A stretch of 64,000 bases of DNA. It comes from Chryseobacterium indoltheticum (GTDB lineage Bacteria > Bacteroidota > Bacteroidia > Flavobacteriales > Weeksellaceae). Positions 1 through 8,903 of this stretch are shown here, piece after piece. Position 1 is the first letter of the stretch; every line of letters starts with the position of its first letter. Location: assembly GCF_003815915.1 (NCBI RefSeq), contig NZ_CP033929.1:3162001-3226000 (forward strand). Reading direction: 5' to 3'. Under the pieces are notes generated by a model. That model was not told the DNA's origin. It was given only the letters and a program-made list of their open reading frames with translations, and ran no database searches. The position numbers and the translations under genes are program-made.

Positions 1-318
1 TTTATTGATCAGTGAAAACAGAGTATCAGATCCTCCTGTGTTGTAAGTATGCGAGACAAGAGCATCAAATTGATTTTGTGTAAGAGCGACTTTAATTTTA
101 TTGCTGACTATTTTTTCATACGTCGGTAAAACAGATGAAAATAATTCTACTCCTTTTTCTTTACTAATTGAAGGATCTTTCAGGGTTACTTTTTTCCCGC
201 CCGGATAATAGGTATTTCCGTAGCCGATTGTCGGGATTCCTGCTGAATCCAAATAAGGTTTTGAACTGAATCCTTCAAATGATAAAATCAGGTTTATTCC
301 TTTTTTTGATGTTTTCAT
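1..318 (-). CDS. T4-type lysozyme (GH24 endolysin), C-terminus cut by window edge
   Basis: Peptidoglycan-cleaving muramidase of glycoside hydrolase family 24. The first 106 residues are visible and the rest lies beyond base 1. The catalytic triad is in place: Glu15 in SFEGF, Asp24 in YLDSAG and Thr30 in PTIGYG, with the same 9- and 6-residue spacing as T4 lysozyme E11-D20-T26. No signal peptide is seen, so it would need a holin or another release route. Its ATG overlaps the stop of the upstream u-spanin candidate (ATGA), which indicates translational coupling and a lysis cassette. In an eCIS locus it would release particles by host cell lysis (inference). An antibacterial or remodelling role is the alternative. 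Confidence 0.88.
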   Translation of the reverse strand, partial: MKTSKKGINLILSFEGFSSKPYLDSAGIPTIGYGNTYYPGGKKVTLKDPSISKEKGVELFSSVLPTYEKIVSNKIKVALTQNQFDALVSHTYNTGGSDTLFSLINK

Positions 319-884
319 TTCTTAAAATATTTATAGACGAAAAAGATGAATATTAAAAAGGTCACAACAATCGTAATTACGATCCATGTTCCGGCTTGAA
401 AGCCTGTAGAATTGATGTTTTTAGTTTCTTCAAAAACTTCTGAATCGATTTCTCTGTTAGCTTCTTTTAAAACAGCATTCTGAGCTGAATCCTGAAAAAT
501 ATATGTAAATTCTTCTTTTCTGACCTCCGATTTTTTATTGTCGGTCTTTATATAATGGTTATTGATTGCATATTCTGCATTTCCTGTGATAGAAATACTT
601 TGAACGGTATCGCTTCCAACAACATTATGGAAAACAAAAGGGTTGGATAGATCAGATTTTCCTGTAATCAATACCTCTCCGGATATTTCATTTTTCTTTT
701 CTTTGACTAATGCATCTACAGCTGTGTTTTGAATAGATTTTGTGCTTTGTACACTTGCAGAATCTACTTTTACTTTCTCTGTCTCACTTTTATTTTCTTT
801 ATAAGTGGTTGTAATTTTATGTTTACTTCGGCAACACAATATGAGGCCACTGAATATAATCAGCAGCAGAATTTTTGCTTTCAT
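315..884 (-). CDS. Lipoprotein with C-terminal membrane anchor; candidate unimolecular spanin
   Basis: A 189-residue protein with a short lipoprotein signal (LILCC, lipidated Cys at about residue 17), a roughly 145-residue polar middle rich in Lys, Glu, Ser and Thr, and one hydrophobic helix near residues 166-185 followed by a basic tail (YKYFKK). An outer-membrane lipid anchor plus an inner-membrane helix in one chain is the defining architecture of unimolecular spanins (phage T1 gp11), which fuse the two membranes at the last step of lysis. Its stop overlaps the lysozyme start, which fits. I recognise no family by sequence, so the call rests on topology and neighbour. A plain envelope lipoprotein is the alternative. 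Confidence 0.55.
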   Translation of the reverse strand: MKAKILLLIIFSGLILCCRSKHKITTTYKENKSETEKVKVDSASVQSTKSIQNTAVDALVKEKKNEISGEVLITGKSDLSNPFVFHNVVGSDTVQSISITGNAEYAINNHYIKTDNKKSEVRKEEFTYIFQDSAQNAVLKEANREIDSEVFEETKNINSTGFQAGTWIVITIVVTFLIFIFFVYKYFKK

Positions 885-974
885 AAGCTTTATTTTTTGA
901 AATTATTAGGGTAAAGAAGCCAGGAGTAGAAGGAAGTTATTGTATTCGTAAACAATGTTTCCCGACTTTTATCT

Positions 975-2288
975 TTATGTAAATATTTTATCTTCCTTCA
1001 CATATTCTTTTTTAATACTTTCTAAGAACACTTCTAAACTTACTCTGTAATCAGGTTCCTGTGATGCAATTGTTTTTAAACTGACATCTTGTATAACATT
1101 CATGATATTAGAGCCGGTGAGCTCGTACCGTTTGGCAATTTGTTCTAAATTTATATCCTTAAGCTGTAATTGCGCAGGCAAATTTTGCTGCCAGATACGC
1201 AAACGCTCTTCATACTTTGGATTATTAAATTTGATGCAGCTATGAAAACGTCTCGTAAAGGCTTTATCCATATTATTTTTAAAGTTGGATGCCAAAATAA
1301 TAAGTCCCGAAAACGTTTCTATTCGCTGTAACAGATAAGAAACTTCCTGATTCGCATATTTATCATGAGCATCCCGTACATTGGTTCGTTTTCCGAAAAT
1401 GGCATCTGCCTCATCAAAAAATAAAATCCAGTTTTTGTTTTCTGCTTTATCAAATAATTTGGCTAAATGTTTTTCAGTTTCGCCGATGTATTTTGAGACC
1501 AGCATCGAAACATCAACTCTGAAGACAGGGCGTTTCGTATATTTCCCTAAAAGACTCGCTGCAAGAGTTTTCCCCGTTCCCGGTTCGCCATAAAACAATA
1601 CCCGAAAGCCTGGTTTAAGTTTTTTCTGCATATCCCAATCTTCCATAAGAATCCGGCTGCTGTTGTACCAGTCTTCAATGCTTTTAATTTCGTTTAATGT
1701 GATTTTAGGAAGTATCAAATCATCCCACGATCGGCGGGTCTGTAATAGCTCTGCGGGAAAATCATTGCTCATTTTTGGCAATACTTCTACTCCGAAAACA
1801 ATCGTATTAAAAGTTTCCTGATGCACACTTATCTGGCTATTCGTTGAACTATGCTCAGATGAACCCGATAAAACAATAAGCTCTTCTTTAATCAAAACCG
1901 AATTGGGATCGAAATAATCTAAAGCCTTCAGTCGTTCTGAAATGCTTTCTCCACCCAAAATATATTGAACAGTCTGAATTGTCGGATAAAAAAGTCTGCC
2001 ATTATCATTGGTTACACAGTAATCAAACAACACACTACTTGGAAACTCCAGAAAAATACGCTTCAGCAGTGACGGATCCAGTCTTGGTAACAAAGCCATC
2101 AACAGAATTATAACTTCCTGATGTTTAAGCTTTTTCCCAGAAATATAGTTTCCTAGCTGAAAGCCTTCATGATCATTAGTTTTCAATTCGGGTGCTGCTG
2201 TATTAAAATCTTCTGAAGCATTGTTGATACGCCATTTTATAACCTCTTCTAAATGAGTAAATAATTTTTGTATTTGTTCTTGTTCCAT
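975..2288 (-). CDS. eCIS AAA+ ATPase (Afp15-like)
   Basis: ATPase of the FtsH/ClpA-like AAA+ type found in nearly every eCIS gene cluster (Afp15/Pvc15), where it is thought to help particle assembly or cargo loading. The N-terminal ~200 residues are family-specific. Walker A is GEPGTGKT near residue 233, Walker B is ILFFDEAD near 286, the sensor-1 region is LIILASNF near 330, and an arginine-finger candidate RRFH lies near 345. At 437 residues it is shorter than many Afp15 homologues. It lies downstream of the fibre genes and upstream of the lysis pair, about 30 kb from the structural operon, so the cluster is split by the toxin array. Confidence 0.85.
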   Translation of the reverse strand: MEQEQIQKLFTHLEEVIKWRINNASEDFNTAAPELKTNDHEGFQLGNYISGKKLKHQEVIILLMALLPRLDPSLLKRIFLEFPSSVLFDYCVTNDNGRLFYPTIQTVQYILGGESISERLKALDYFDPNSVLIKEELIVLSGSSEHSSTNSQISVHQETFNTIVFGVEVLPKMSNDFPAELLQTRRSWDDLILPKITLNEIKSIEDWYNSSRILMEDWDMQKKLKPGFRVLFYGEPGTGKTLAASLLGKYTKRPVFRVDVSMLVSKYIGETEKHLAKLFDKAENKNWILFFDEADAIFGKRTNVRDAHDKYANQEVSYLLQRIETFSGLIILASNFKNNMDKAFTRRFHSCIKFNNPKYEERLRIWQQNLPAQLQLKDINLEQIAKRYELTGSNIMNVIQDVSLKTIASQEPDYRVSLEVFLESIKKEYVKEDKIFT

Positions 2289-2582
2289 TGGTTTTTTAGT
2301 CTTTTTTATTTTTTAAAATTCAAAATTTACTCTTCTTCATCTCTTTCAATAAATTCTTGTTTCTGCTTTCTAAGTGTAGCAAATCAATTCTTTTTTGTCT
2401 TAAAATTTTTGAAAAACAATTATTAATTGGTTACTAGTAGTAAACGTAATTCATATTAGAAAGTCTTACCCAAACTGCCTAAGCAATTATTTTTTGTTGA
2501 AAGTCTTTCCCTTCCTGAAATTCCTACTTGTTAAAAAATCAATCTTCCGCTCTCAAGGAATCATGATCTTCGCTTGAAAGAA

Positions 2583-2610
2583 AATAATAGCTCAGCCATA
2601 AGCTATTATT
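2583..2610. terminator. Hairpin in the 666-bp gap 2289-2954
   Basis: A perfect 10-bp inverted repeat (AATAATAGCT and its complement) with an 8-nt loop, T-rich on both sides (CTGTTTTTTG rightward, TTTCTTTC leftward). It could end leftward transcription from the fibre genes before the ATPase. I see no gene in the rest of 2289-2954, which is AT-rich. A caaaattt box at 2321-2328 resembles the -7 box of the eCIS promoter motif, but the matching 13-bp upstream box is poor. Confidence 0.45.
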
Positions 2611-2954
2611 CTGTTTTTTGGATGAGATTCTAATGCTCTCACATCAGAAAATTCCATTATTTCAAAGACAAAAGGTTTCCTGTTAAAGAACATCTCACCC
2701 GATTGAGGTATTTTGTAAAATAATTTCGCACTATAAAGTGGTTTACTTTAATAGACCTCAACCGAAAAGTTGCTCACCTATGAATAAAAATAACTTTTGT
2801 AACATCTCATTTTTTTATTGTTTTTTATTATTTAAATTGATTTTAAAATTCTCATTAGTTAACTTTTTTGATTAAGTTTTTCATACAAATAGTTCTCTGA
2901 TAGAAGTGAAAACAAAGTCTGCGTTTAAACTGTTATTATATTTGCTGTTTTATT

Positions 2955-3965
2955 TTAATCTTGTGCTCCTTCATAACCATAAGGAAAAACAATACATTCA
3001 TTAATATAAACACTCAAATCTCCAGCAAAATTGAGTTTAGATAATATAATTACTTGTTCCTGAGATGAAATATTAATAAACTGGTCATTAAAACCAAAAT
3101 TTGCAAATCTCTTAAGATTAGATATACCAATTCCAAAAGGCAAAGGGATATAAATATTTTCATCTTTAATTGTGGCGCTTAATCTAAATCTTATGGTAAC
3201 ATACTCGCTTCCTTCCTGATGTTCAAAATTAATTACACCATTTGCAGAAGAACCTCCCGACATAATAAAATCCTCAGAGTTGATTTGTCCTGTTTCTTTA
3301 ATGCCTACTTCAATATACCCTATCTCACCAGTGTTTTTTTGAACTAATTTTCTATTGAAACTGGGATCTCCCTGAGCATTCGTTAAAGCTTCTGTTCTAA
3401 TCCCGTTTTGAGTTATCTCAGTAATTTTGTTACTGCCTCCTCCTGTAGCATCAGATGTTGTTACTTTAAAAGATTTTGGTTTTATATCTAATTCTACTGT
3501 ACCTACTCCTGCTGACATAGCACTTAGTCTGGTAAAAGTTTTAGTTATTTTTAACTCATTCATCGTGTTAAAATCTTCAGTAGAAACAGATGTATTAATA
3601 CCCTCTTCTATATTGGTCATAAAGAACACCTGATCTGAGTTTACATATTCTGTAGCTAAAAAGTGAGAATTACTTACTCCATTTTTACCAAACTCTATTC
3701 TTCCACCTTCATTTTGAACTGTTATTAAACCTGATGCCGGTGACTCTGGAGTTGTACCCGTTAAAGGAATAGATTTTTCTCCTCCACCGTCGATAATATC
3801 GCCGACATTCACCTTGTTATTTAATGATGCTTCTAATCCGTCAACTTCTGTGATCGGAATTTTTGTGTTAGTGTGTCTAAAAGAAGAAAAAGTTTGTTGA
3901 AATTCTTTCTGTGTTGGCATGTCGCCGGTCTGAAACCAACTTAATATTGTTTCTAAATCTGTCAT
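2955..3965 (-). CDS. eCIS/phage-type fibre protein, WFQTG-MPTQ type
   Basis: A 336-residue fibre-like protein. I start it at MTDLETILSW rather than at an ATG 12 codons upstream, because this aligns its N-terminus with the giant fibre upstream (L-x-T-I-x-x-[WY]-F-[QE]-T-G-D-[MF]-P-T-Q). A GL-x(5)-L-x-NKV segment follows, as in the giant fibre (GLEASLNNKV against GLDSLLQNKV). The rest is Gly-, Ser- and Thr-rich with predicted beta character and a C-terminal ~110-residue unit resembling a trimeric fibre head. Its role would be target recognition at the baseplate or tail (inferred). No chaperone or peptidase motif is seen. It lies 79 bp downstream of another fibre gene. Confidence 0.6.
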   Translation of the reverse strand: MTDLETILSWFQTGDMPTQKEFQQTFSSFRHTNTKIPITEVDGLEASLNNKVNVGDIIDGGGEKSIPLTGTTPESPASGLITVQNEGGRIEFGKNGVSNSHFLATEYVNSDQVFFMTNIEEGINTSVSTEDFNTMNELKITKTFTRLSAMSAGVGTVELDIKPKSFKVTTSDATGGGSNKITEITQNGIRTEALTNAQGDPSFNRKLVQKNTGEIGYIEVGIKETGQINSEDFIMSGGSSANGVINFEHQEGSEYVTIRFRLSATIKDENIYIPLPFGIGISNLKRFANFGFNDQFINISSQEQVIILSKLNFAGDLSVYINECIVFPYGYEGAQD

Positions 3966-4044
3966 GTTATTGAACGTTTGGTTGTATGATTTCAAGAGCA
4001 AAATGCTTTATTAAAGAGCATCTACTCTATTAAGGTTGTAATTT

Positions 4045-4785
4045 TTAATTTATAATGTAATTGATTAAATCATTCTCGTCTCGTCCTAAAATAATTTTAA
4101 TAGTAACGGGTTGCGATCTGAATTTTGTTCCATTAATATTAATTTCTAATAACATTTGAATAAGTGAAAATGGTTTTCTGTGATGCGCAGAATATTTAAA
4201 TGAACCAGGTCTGTTAAATGTTCCCGACGGAGCAAACTCGTTGTAATCTGAATCAGGTTTAAAATAGTTGATCGGATTAAGATCTATAATCATTTCGTTA
4301 GACGTTACCGGATATTCCGACTGTCGACCCCAAGATTCTGCATCCGACAAAAGCTCCTGATAATAACCTGCATTTTTTACATAACCACTTTTAAGTGTTT
4401 TTTGTTGTTTGTAGCGTTTAATGATGATTTTGGGTTGATATTTATCGATATCTAAGTCGGTTAATAATTTTACGTTCAAACATTTATAAGCTACATTTCT
4501 ACTTGAAACATGTTTATAATCATCTATCTTTTGGGGTTCATTTTCTTCCGGATCTTCAATATTTATATGACCTCTGCCAGATTTCTCGATATCTTCAGCG
4601 ACATAGAAATGATAGTATTTTTTCTTATAATCCCGAGATGGTTTTACATCCAATCCGAAACTAAATTCATTTAAATGGACATAATTATCGATGAACTCTC
4701 CAAACTGATTCTGTGTAGGATATTTACCTGTTTCAAAATAGGTTTTCAGTTCTTTTCTTTGGATTAAAATATTCTTTTCTTTCAT
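4045..4785 (-). CDS. Fibre-like protein, short TYFETG-PTQ type
   Basis: A 246-residue protein whose N-terminus (LKTYFETGKYPTQNQFGEFID) is nearly the same as that of the 285-residue protein encoded at 8904-9761. The body is rich in aromatic and charged residues, has no signal peptide or membrane helix, and I do not recognise it further. The shared N-terminal ~30 residues look like a common docking segment for a baseplate or fibre holder, with variable C-terminal modules giving specificity (inference). A copy of the 13-bp/-7 eCIS promoter motif lies 80-142 bp upstream, so it probably starts its own transcript. Confidence 0.55.
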   Translation of the reverse strand: MKEKNILIQRKELKTYFETGKYPTQNQFGEFIDNYVHLNEFSFGLDVKPSRDYKKKYYHFYVAEDIEKSGRGHINIEDPEENEPQKIDDYKHVSSRNVAYKCLNVKLLTDLDIDKYQPKIIIKRYKQQKTLKSGYVKNAGYYQELLSDAESWGRQSEYPVTSNEMIIDLNPINYFKPDSDYNEFAPSGTFNRPGSFKYSAHHRKPFSLIQMLLEININGTKFRSQPVTIKIILGRDENDLINYIIN

Positions 4786-4864
4786 TGTGTTTTTGATATT
4801 TTATTGTTTATTTTCCTGATACAATTGCCCTCCGGAGCCAATTAGTATTCATAGATTTAAAGTT

Positions 4865-4927
4865 CAAAATTCATCTTTTTTTTGTTCGTATGAAAGTTTT
4901 TTGCCCTTGCTATCCTGTAGTTGCAGT
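4865..4927 (-). promoter_or_regulatory. Shared eCIS promoter motif, fibre (4045-4785) copy
   Basis: On the minus strand ACTGCAACTACAG (4927-4915) is followed after exactly 42 bp by GAATTTTG (4872-4865), one mismatch from the Bacteroidetes -7 consensus TAnnTTTG. The 42-bp spacer resembles those of the copies at 9944-10006 and 10057-10119 (AACTTTC, then an A-run and GAT). It lies upstream of the 246-residue fibre gene. Confidence 0.65.
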
Positions 4928-4932
4928 AAGTC

Positions 4933-7900
4933 TTATTTTTCTGGATCATAGACATATATTTCTATAGTTCCGAATTCTCCTGTCATATCAACAGGAACAT
5001 AATCTTCCCTTGGCGTGAAAATATTTAGATTTACCATATGATCATCAGACCTTGCCGCCATACAATCTACCGGAGTTGATTTATTATATGGTTTATTGAT
5101 TTTGCTATTGATCCAAACTCTGCCTTCGGGGAACGCTTTTTCCATAAATCCGGTGTAGAAACCAACGTCATTACGGCTCCAATTAATATCTCCAATTGTG
5201 TTTTCTAATACAGTAAATCTGGGTTCGAAAGATTTTTCATCCACATGTAATAGTGCTCTGTAAATTTTATAGTTCCTTTTAGGCTCTGTAGAATCTACAA
5301 TCCCTAAAACCTTTTGCCAATCATAAATATTTTTAGAATCAAGATTTGAAGCATCTCTTCTTGTTAAATAGCTGATATGCGAATCTGCTGACCAAAGGTG
5401 GTTTTCTAATGCTTCTTTATCTGCCTTATTTTGGAGATCGGCATTCACACCACCCAGTTGTTCCTGAATTGTTGCTTTATCTGCCTTAACTGAAAGATTA
5501 GAATTAACATCAACCAATCCATCTTCAACAACTTTTATTCGGTTCACTTCCTGCTGAAGGGTAAGTTTATCTGCTTTAGACTGAAGATCTGTGGTAAAAG
5601 TACCGAATTGCTCAAGAACAGTGGCTTTATCCGCTTTAACTGCAAGATTAGAATTCACATCAATCAATCCATCTTCAAGAAATTTTATTTTATTAACTTC
5701 CTGCTGAAGGGTGAGTTTATCAACTTTGGATTGGAGATCGGTCGTGAAAGTGCCGAATTGCTCAAGAACTGTTGCTTTATCCGCTTTAACTGCAAGATTG
5801 GAATTCACATCAATCAATCCATCTTCAACAACTTTTATCCGGTTTACTTCCTGCTGAAGGGTTAGTTTATCAGCTTTAGATTGAAGATCGGTGGTGAAAG
5901 TGCCGAATTGCTCAAGAACTGTTGCTTTATCCGCTTTAACTGCAAGATTGGAATTCACATCAATCAATCCATCTTCAACAACTTTTATCCGGTTTACTTC
6001 CTGCTGAAGCGTAAGTTTATCAGCCTTAATGGAAAGATTAGCATTCACATCAACTAATCCATCTTCAAGAAATTTTATTTTATTCAGTTCTGGTTCAATC
6101 GTAGCTTTATCCGCTTTTAATCCTAAATTAATATTAACACCATTCAACTGCTCAAGAATAACTGCTTTATCTGCTTTAATTGCAAGATTAGAATTCACAT
6201 CAACTAATCCATCTTCAACAACTTTTATTCGGTTCACTTCCTGCTGAAGCGTAAGTTTATCCGCTTTAGATTGGAGATCGGTTGTGAAGGTGCCGAATTG
6301 CTCAAGAACTGTGGCTTTGTCTGCTTTAATTGCAAGATTAGAATTCACATCAATCAATCCATCTTCAACAACTTTTATTCGGTTCACTTCCTGCTGAAGT
6401 GTGAGTTTATCGGCTTTAGACTGAAGATCGGTGGCGAAAGTACCGAATTGCTCAAGAACAGTCTCTTTGTCCGCTTTAATGGCAAGATTAGAATTTACAT
6501 CAACCAATCCATCTTCAAGAAATTTTATTTTATTCAGTTCGGGGTCAATTGTAGCTTTATCGGCTTTTAATCCTAAATTAATGTTAACACCGTTGAATTG
6601 CTCAAGAACAACAGCTTTATCTGCTTTAATTGCAAGATTAGAATTCAAATCAACTAATCCATCTTCAACAACTTTTATTCGGCTCACTTCCTGCTGAAGC
6701 GTAAGTTTATCTGCTTTAGATTGAAGATCTGTGGTAAAAGTACCGAATTGCTCAAGAACAGTGGCTTTATCCGCTTTGATTGCAAGATTAGAATTAACAT
6801 CAACTAATCCATCTTCAACAACTTTTATTCGGTTAACTTCCTGCTGAAGTGTAAGTTTATCCGCTTTAGATTGGAGATCGGTTGTGAAGGTGCCGAATTG
6901 CTCAAGAACTGTTGCTTTATCCGCTTTAATGGCAAGATTATCATTCAAATCAACTAATCCATCTTCAACAACTTTTATCCGGTTAACTTCTTGCTGAAGT
7001 GTAAGTTTATCAGCTTTAGATTGGAGATCGGTGGTGAAGGTGCCGAATTGCTCAAGAACTGTGGCTTTATCTACTTTAATTGCAAGATTGGAGTTCACAT
7101 CAACTAATCCATCTTCAAGAATTTTTATTCGGTTTACTTCTTGCTGAAGAGTAAGTTTATCCGCTTTAGATTGAAGATCGGCGGTGAAAGTGCCGAATTG
7201 CTCAAGAACTGTTGCTTTATCCGCTTTAATGGCAAGATTATCATTCAAATCAACTAATCCATCTTCAACAACTTTTATCCGGTTAACTTCTTGCTGAAGC
7301 GTAAGTTTATCCGCTTTAATCGCAAGATTAGAATTCACATCAATCAATCCATCTTCAACAACTTTTATCCGGTTCACTTCCTGCTGAAGGGTAAGTTTAT
7401 CAGCTTTAGATTCAAGATCGGTGGTGAAGGTGCCGAATTGCTCAAGAACTGTTGCTTTATCCGCTTTAATTGCAAGATTGGAATTCACATCAACTAATCC
7501 ATCTTCGACAACTTTTATTCGGTTTACTTCCTGTTGAAGGGTAAGTTTGTCGGCTTTAGATTCAAGATCGGTTGTGAAAGTGCCGAATTGCTCAAGAACT
7601 GTGGCTTTATCCGCTTTAATGGCAAGATTAGAATTCACATCAACTAATCCATCTTCAACAACTTTTATTCGGTTAACTTCCTGCTGAAGGGTAAGTTTAT
7701 CGGCTTTAGATTGAAGATCTGCTGTGAAGGTGCCGAATTGCTCAATAACTGTGGCTTTGTCTGCTTTAATGGCAAGATTAGAATTCACATCAACTAATCC
7801 ATCTTCAACAACTTTTATTCTGTTCACTTCCTGCTGAAGCGTAAGTTTATCCGCTTTTAATCCTAAATTAATATTAACACTGTTGAATTGCTCAAGAACT

Positions 7901-8652
7901 GTAGCTTTATCCGCTTTAATTGCAAGGCTGGAATTTAGATTGGTTAATCCGTCCTGAACAATTTTTATTTTATTAAGTTCGCTTTGAAGACCTTCTACCA
8001 TTCCGATTGTAATATTCGAAAGCCCGGTTGACAGATAATTACTTTTATCATTTTTTGCGCCACCTTTAAATAGATAAAGAGAATAATTCTCATCATTCAC
8101 CGGAATAGCAATGAAGTCGTTATCTTCAAAATCGTAAGTGTCTGAATGGTTTGCAAAATCAGAAATTGTAGTTTCAACGGCTTCAATTAAAGTCGTTAAA
8201 CCTAAAGCCTCTATCTTTTCAGCCAGGATATTTCCGTTGCTGTCTGTGTAATCTTGAAGAGATATGAATGTATCATGACTCTGGTTCTTCGTATAGACAT
8301 TTCCAAATTCAGAAATATTGCCAAGCTCATCAAAATCATCAACAGTGGCGGTATTAGAAGGAAAATTCCCTACTTCAAGCATTGTTTTCCAGGACTGTAC
8401 ATTGTCACTATTCAGATTAGATGCGTCTCTCCTGGCTAAAAATGAAGTATGCGCATTGGCATCTGCCAAATGGAGCTCATATCTATTTTTGTCAACTTTA
8501 TTTTGCAGCAAGCTATCTAATCCTGCAATTTTATTTGTAGGGACAGGCTCATCTTTATGCCAAAATGATGACCAAGATTCTTTAAACTGTTCCTGAGTCG
8601 GGAAATCACCAGTTTCAAAGTAGGTGTATATTGTATCTAATGGTATTGACAT
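4933..8652 (-). CDS. Giant repeat fibre protein (1239 aa)
   Basis: Long fibre. I start it at MSIPLDTIYTYFETG, 18 codons inside the longest frame, because this start aligns with the paralogous fibre N-termini. Residues 1-70 carry the docking signature TYFETGDFPTQEQF and GLDSLLQNKV. Residues of about 225-1080 consist of some 18 copies of a 50-residue repeat (KADKLTLQQEVNRIKVVEDG, then VDVNSNLAIKADK and an EQFGTF segment), predicted as a trimeric coiled-coil shaft. A motif of about 30 residues (H-x-S-x-L-x-RRDASNL-x-S-x-N) stands before the repeats and again after them. The C-terminal ~110 residues are a beta-rich head (WSRNDVGFYTGFMEKAF). It probably carries receptor binding on a long shaft. 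Expansion by recombination between repeats is likely. Confidence 0.75.
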   Translation of the reverse strand: MSIPLDTIYTYFETGDFPTQEQFKESWSSFWHKDEPVPTNKIAGLDSLLQNKVDKNRYELHLADANAHTSFLARRDASNLNSDNVQSWKTMLEVGNFPSNTATVDDFDELGNISEFGNVYTKNQSHDTFISLQDYTDSNGNILAEKIEALGLTTLIEAVETTISDFANHSDTYDFEDNDFIAIPVNDENYSLYLFKGGAKNDKSNYLSTGLSNITIGMVEGLQSELNKIKIVQDGLTNLNSSLAIKADKATVLEQFNSVNINLGLKADKLTLQQEVNRIKVVEDGLVDVNSNLAIKADKATVIEQFGTFTADLQSKADKLTLQQEVNRIKVVEDGLVDVNSNLAIKADKATVLEQFGTFTTDLESKADKLTLQQEVNRIKVVEDGLVDVNSNLAIKADKATVLEQFGTFTTDLESKADKLTLQQEVNRIKVVEDGLIDVNSNLAIKADKLTLQQEVNRIKVVEDGLVDLNDNLAIKADKATVLEQFGTFTADLQSKADKLTLQQEVNRIKILEDGLVDVNSNLAIKVDKATVLEQFGTFTTDLQSKADKLTLQQEVNRIKVVEDGLVDLNDNLAIKADKATVLEQFGTFTTDLQSKADKLTLQQEVNRIKVVEDGLVDVNSNLAIKADKATVLEQFGTFTTDLQSKADKLTLQQEVSRIKVVEDGLVDLNSNLAIKADKAVVLEQFNGVNINLGLKADKATIDPELNKIKFLEDGLVDVNSNLAIKADKETVLEQFGTFATDLQSKADKLTLQQEVNRIKVVEDGLIDVNSNLAIKADKATVLEQFGTFTTDLQSKADKLTLQQEVNRIKVVEDGLVDVNSNLAIKADKAVILEQLNGVNINLGLKADKATIEPELNKIKFLEDGLVDVNANLSIKADKLTLQQEVNRIKVVEDGLIDVNSNLAVKADKATVLEQFGTFTTDLQSKADKLTLQQEVNRIKVVEDGLIDVNSNLAVKADKATVLEQFGTFTTDLQSKVDKLTLQQEVNKIKFLEDGLIDVNSNLAVKADKATVLEQFGTFTTDLQSKADKLTLQQEVNRIKVVEDGLVDVNSNLSVKADKATIQEQLGGVNADLQNKADKEALENHLWSADSHISYLTRRDASNLDSKNIYDWQKVLGIVDSTEPKRNYKIYRALLHVDEKSFEPRFTVLENTIGDINWSRNDVGFYTGFMEKAFPEGRVWINSKINKPYNKSTPVDCMAARSDDHMVNLNIFTPREDYVPVDMTGEFGTIEIYVYDPEK
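5415..7985 (-). repeat. 150-bp in-frame tandem repeats coding the fibre shaft
   Basis: About 18 near-identical in-frame units with a 150-bp period, seen for instance as the block atcttcaacaacttttat recurring at 5521, 5821 and 5971. A few units are only 90 bp because they lack the EQFGTF half, and three carry a variant NINLGLKADK half. The coding phase is kept throughout. Confidence 0.9.
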
Positions 8653-8903
8653 ATCGTTTATTAATTTTTGGTTAGTATTATAAAAGTTGTGTTTCAGCAA
8701 TAGCATACCCTCACAGGCTCATCGGTCGAGAATTAGCCATAATATAATATCGTCGAAATAATAGGGGCTTGCTGTTCCGGTATGGGTTGCTACAATTTCT
8801 TTTTTAATCTAATAAGAGGTAATGCAATATGAACAGCTTGTTGAATAATGACTGATTGTTTGTTATCTATACTTATTGTTCCTGAGCTCTTTTTACCGTT
8901 TGT

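Noticed and set aside
5608..7497. Several rightward open frames inside the giant fibre gene
   Set aside because: They repeat with the 150-bp period of the leftward coding repeats and read as low-complexity antisense. The leftward frame is continuous and protein-like.
5415..7985. Possible CRISPR array
   Set aside because: The repeat units are 150 bp, in frame and coding, with no short repeat/unique spacer pattern.
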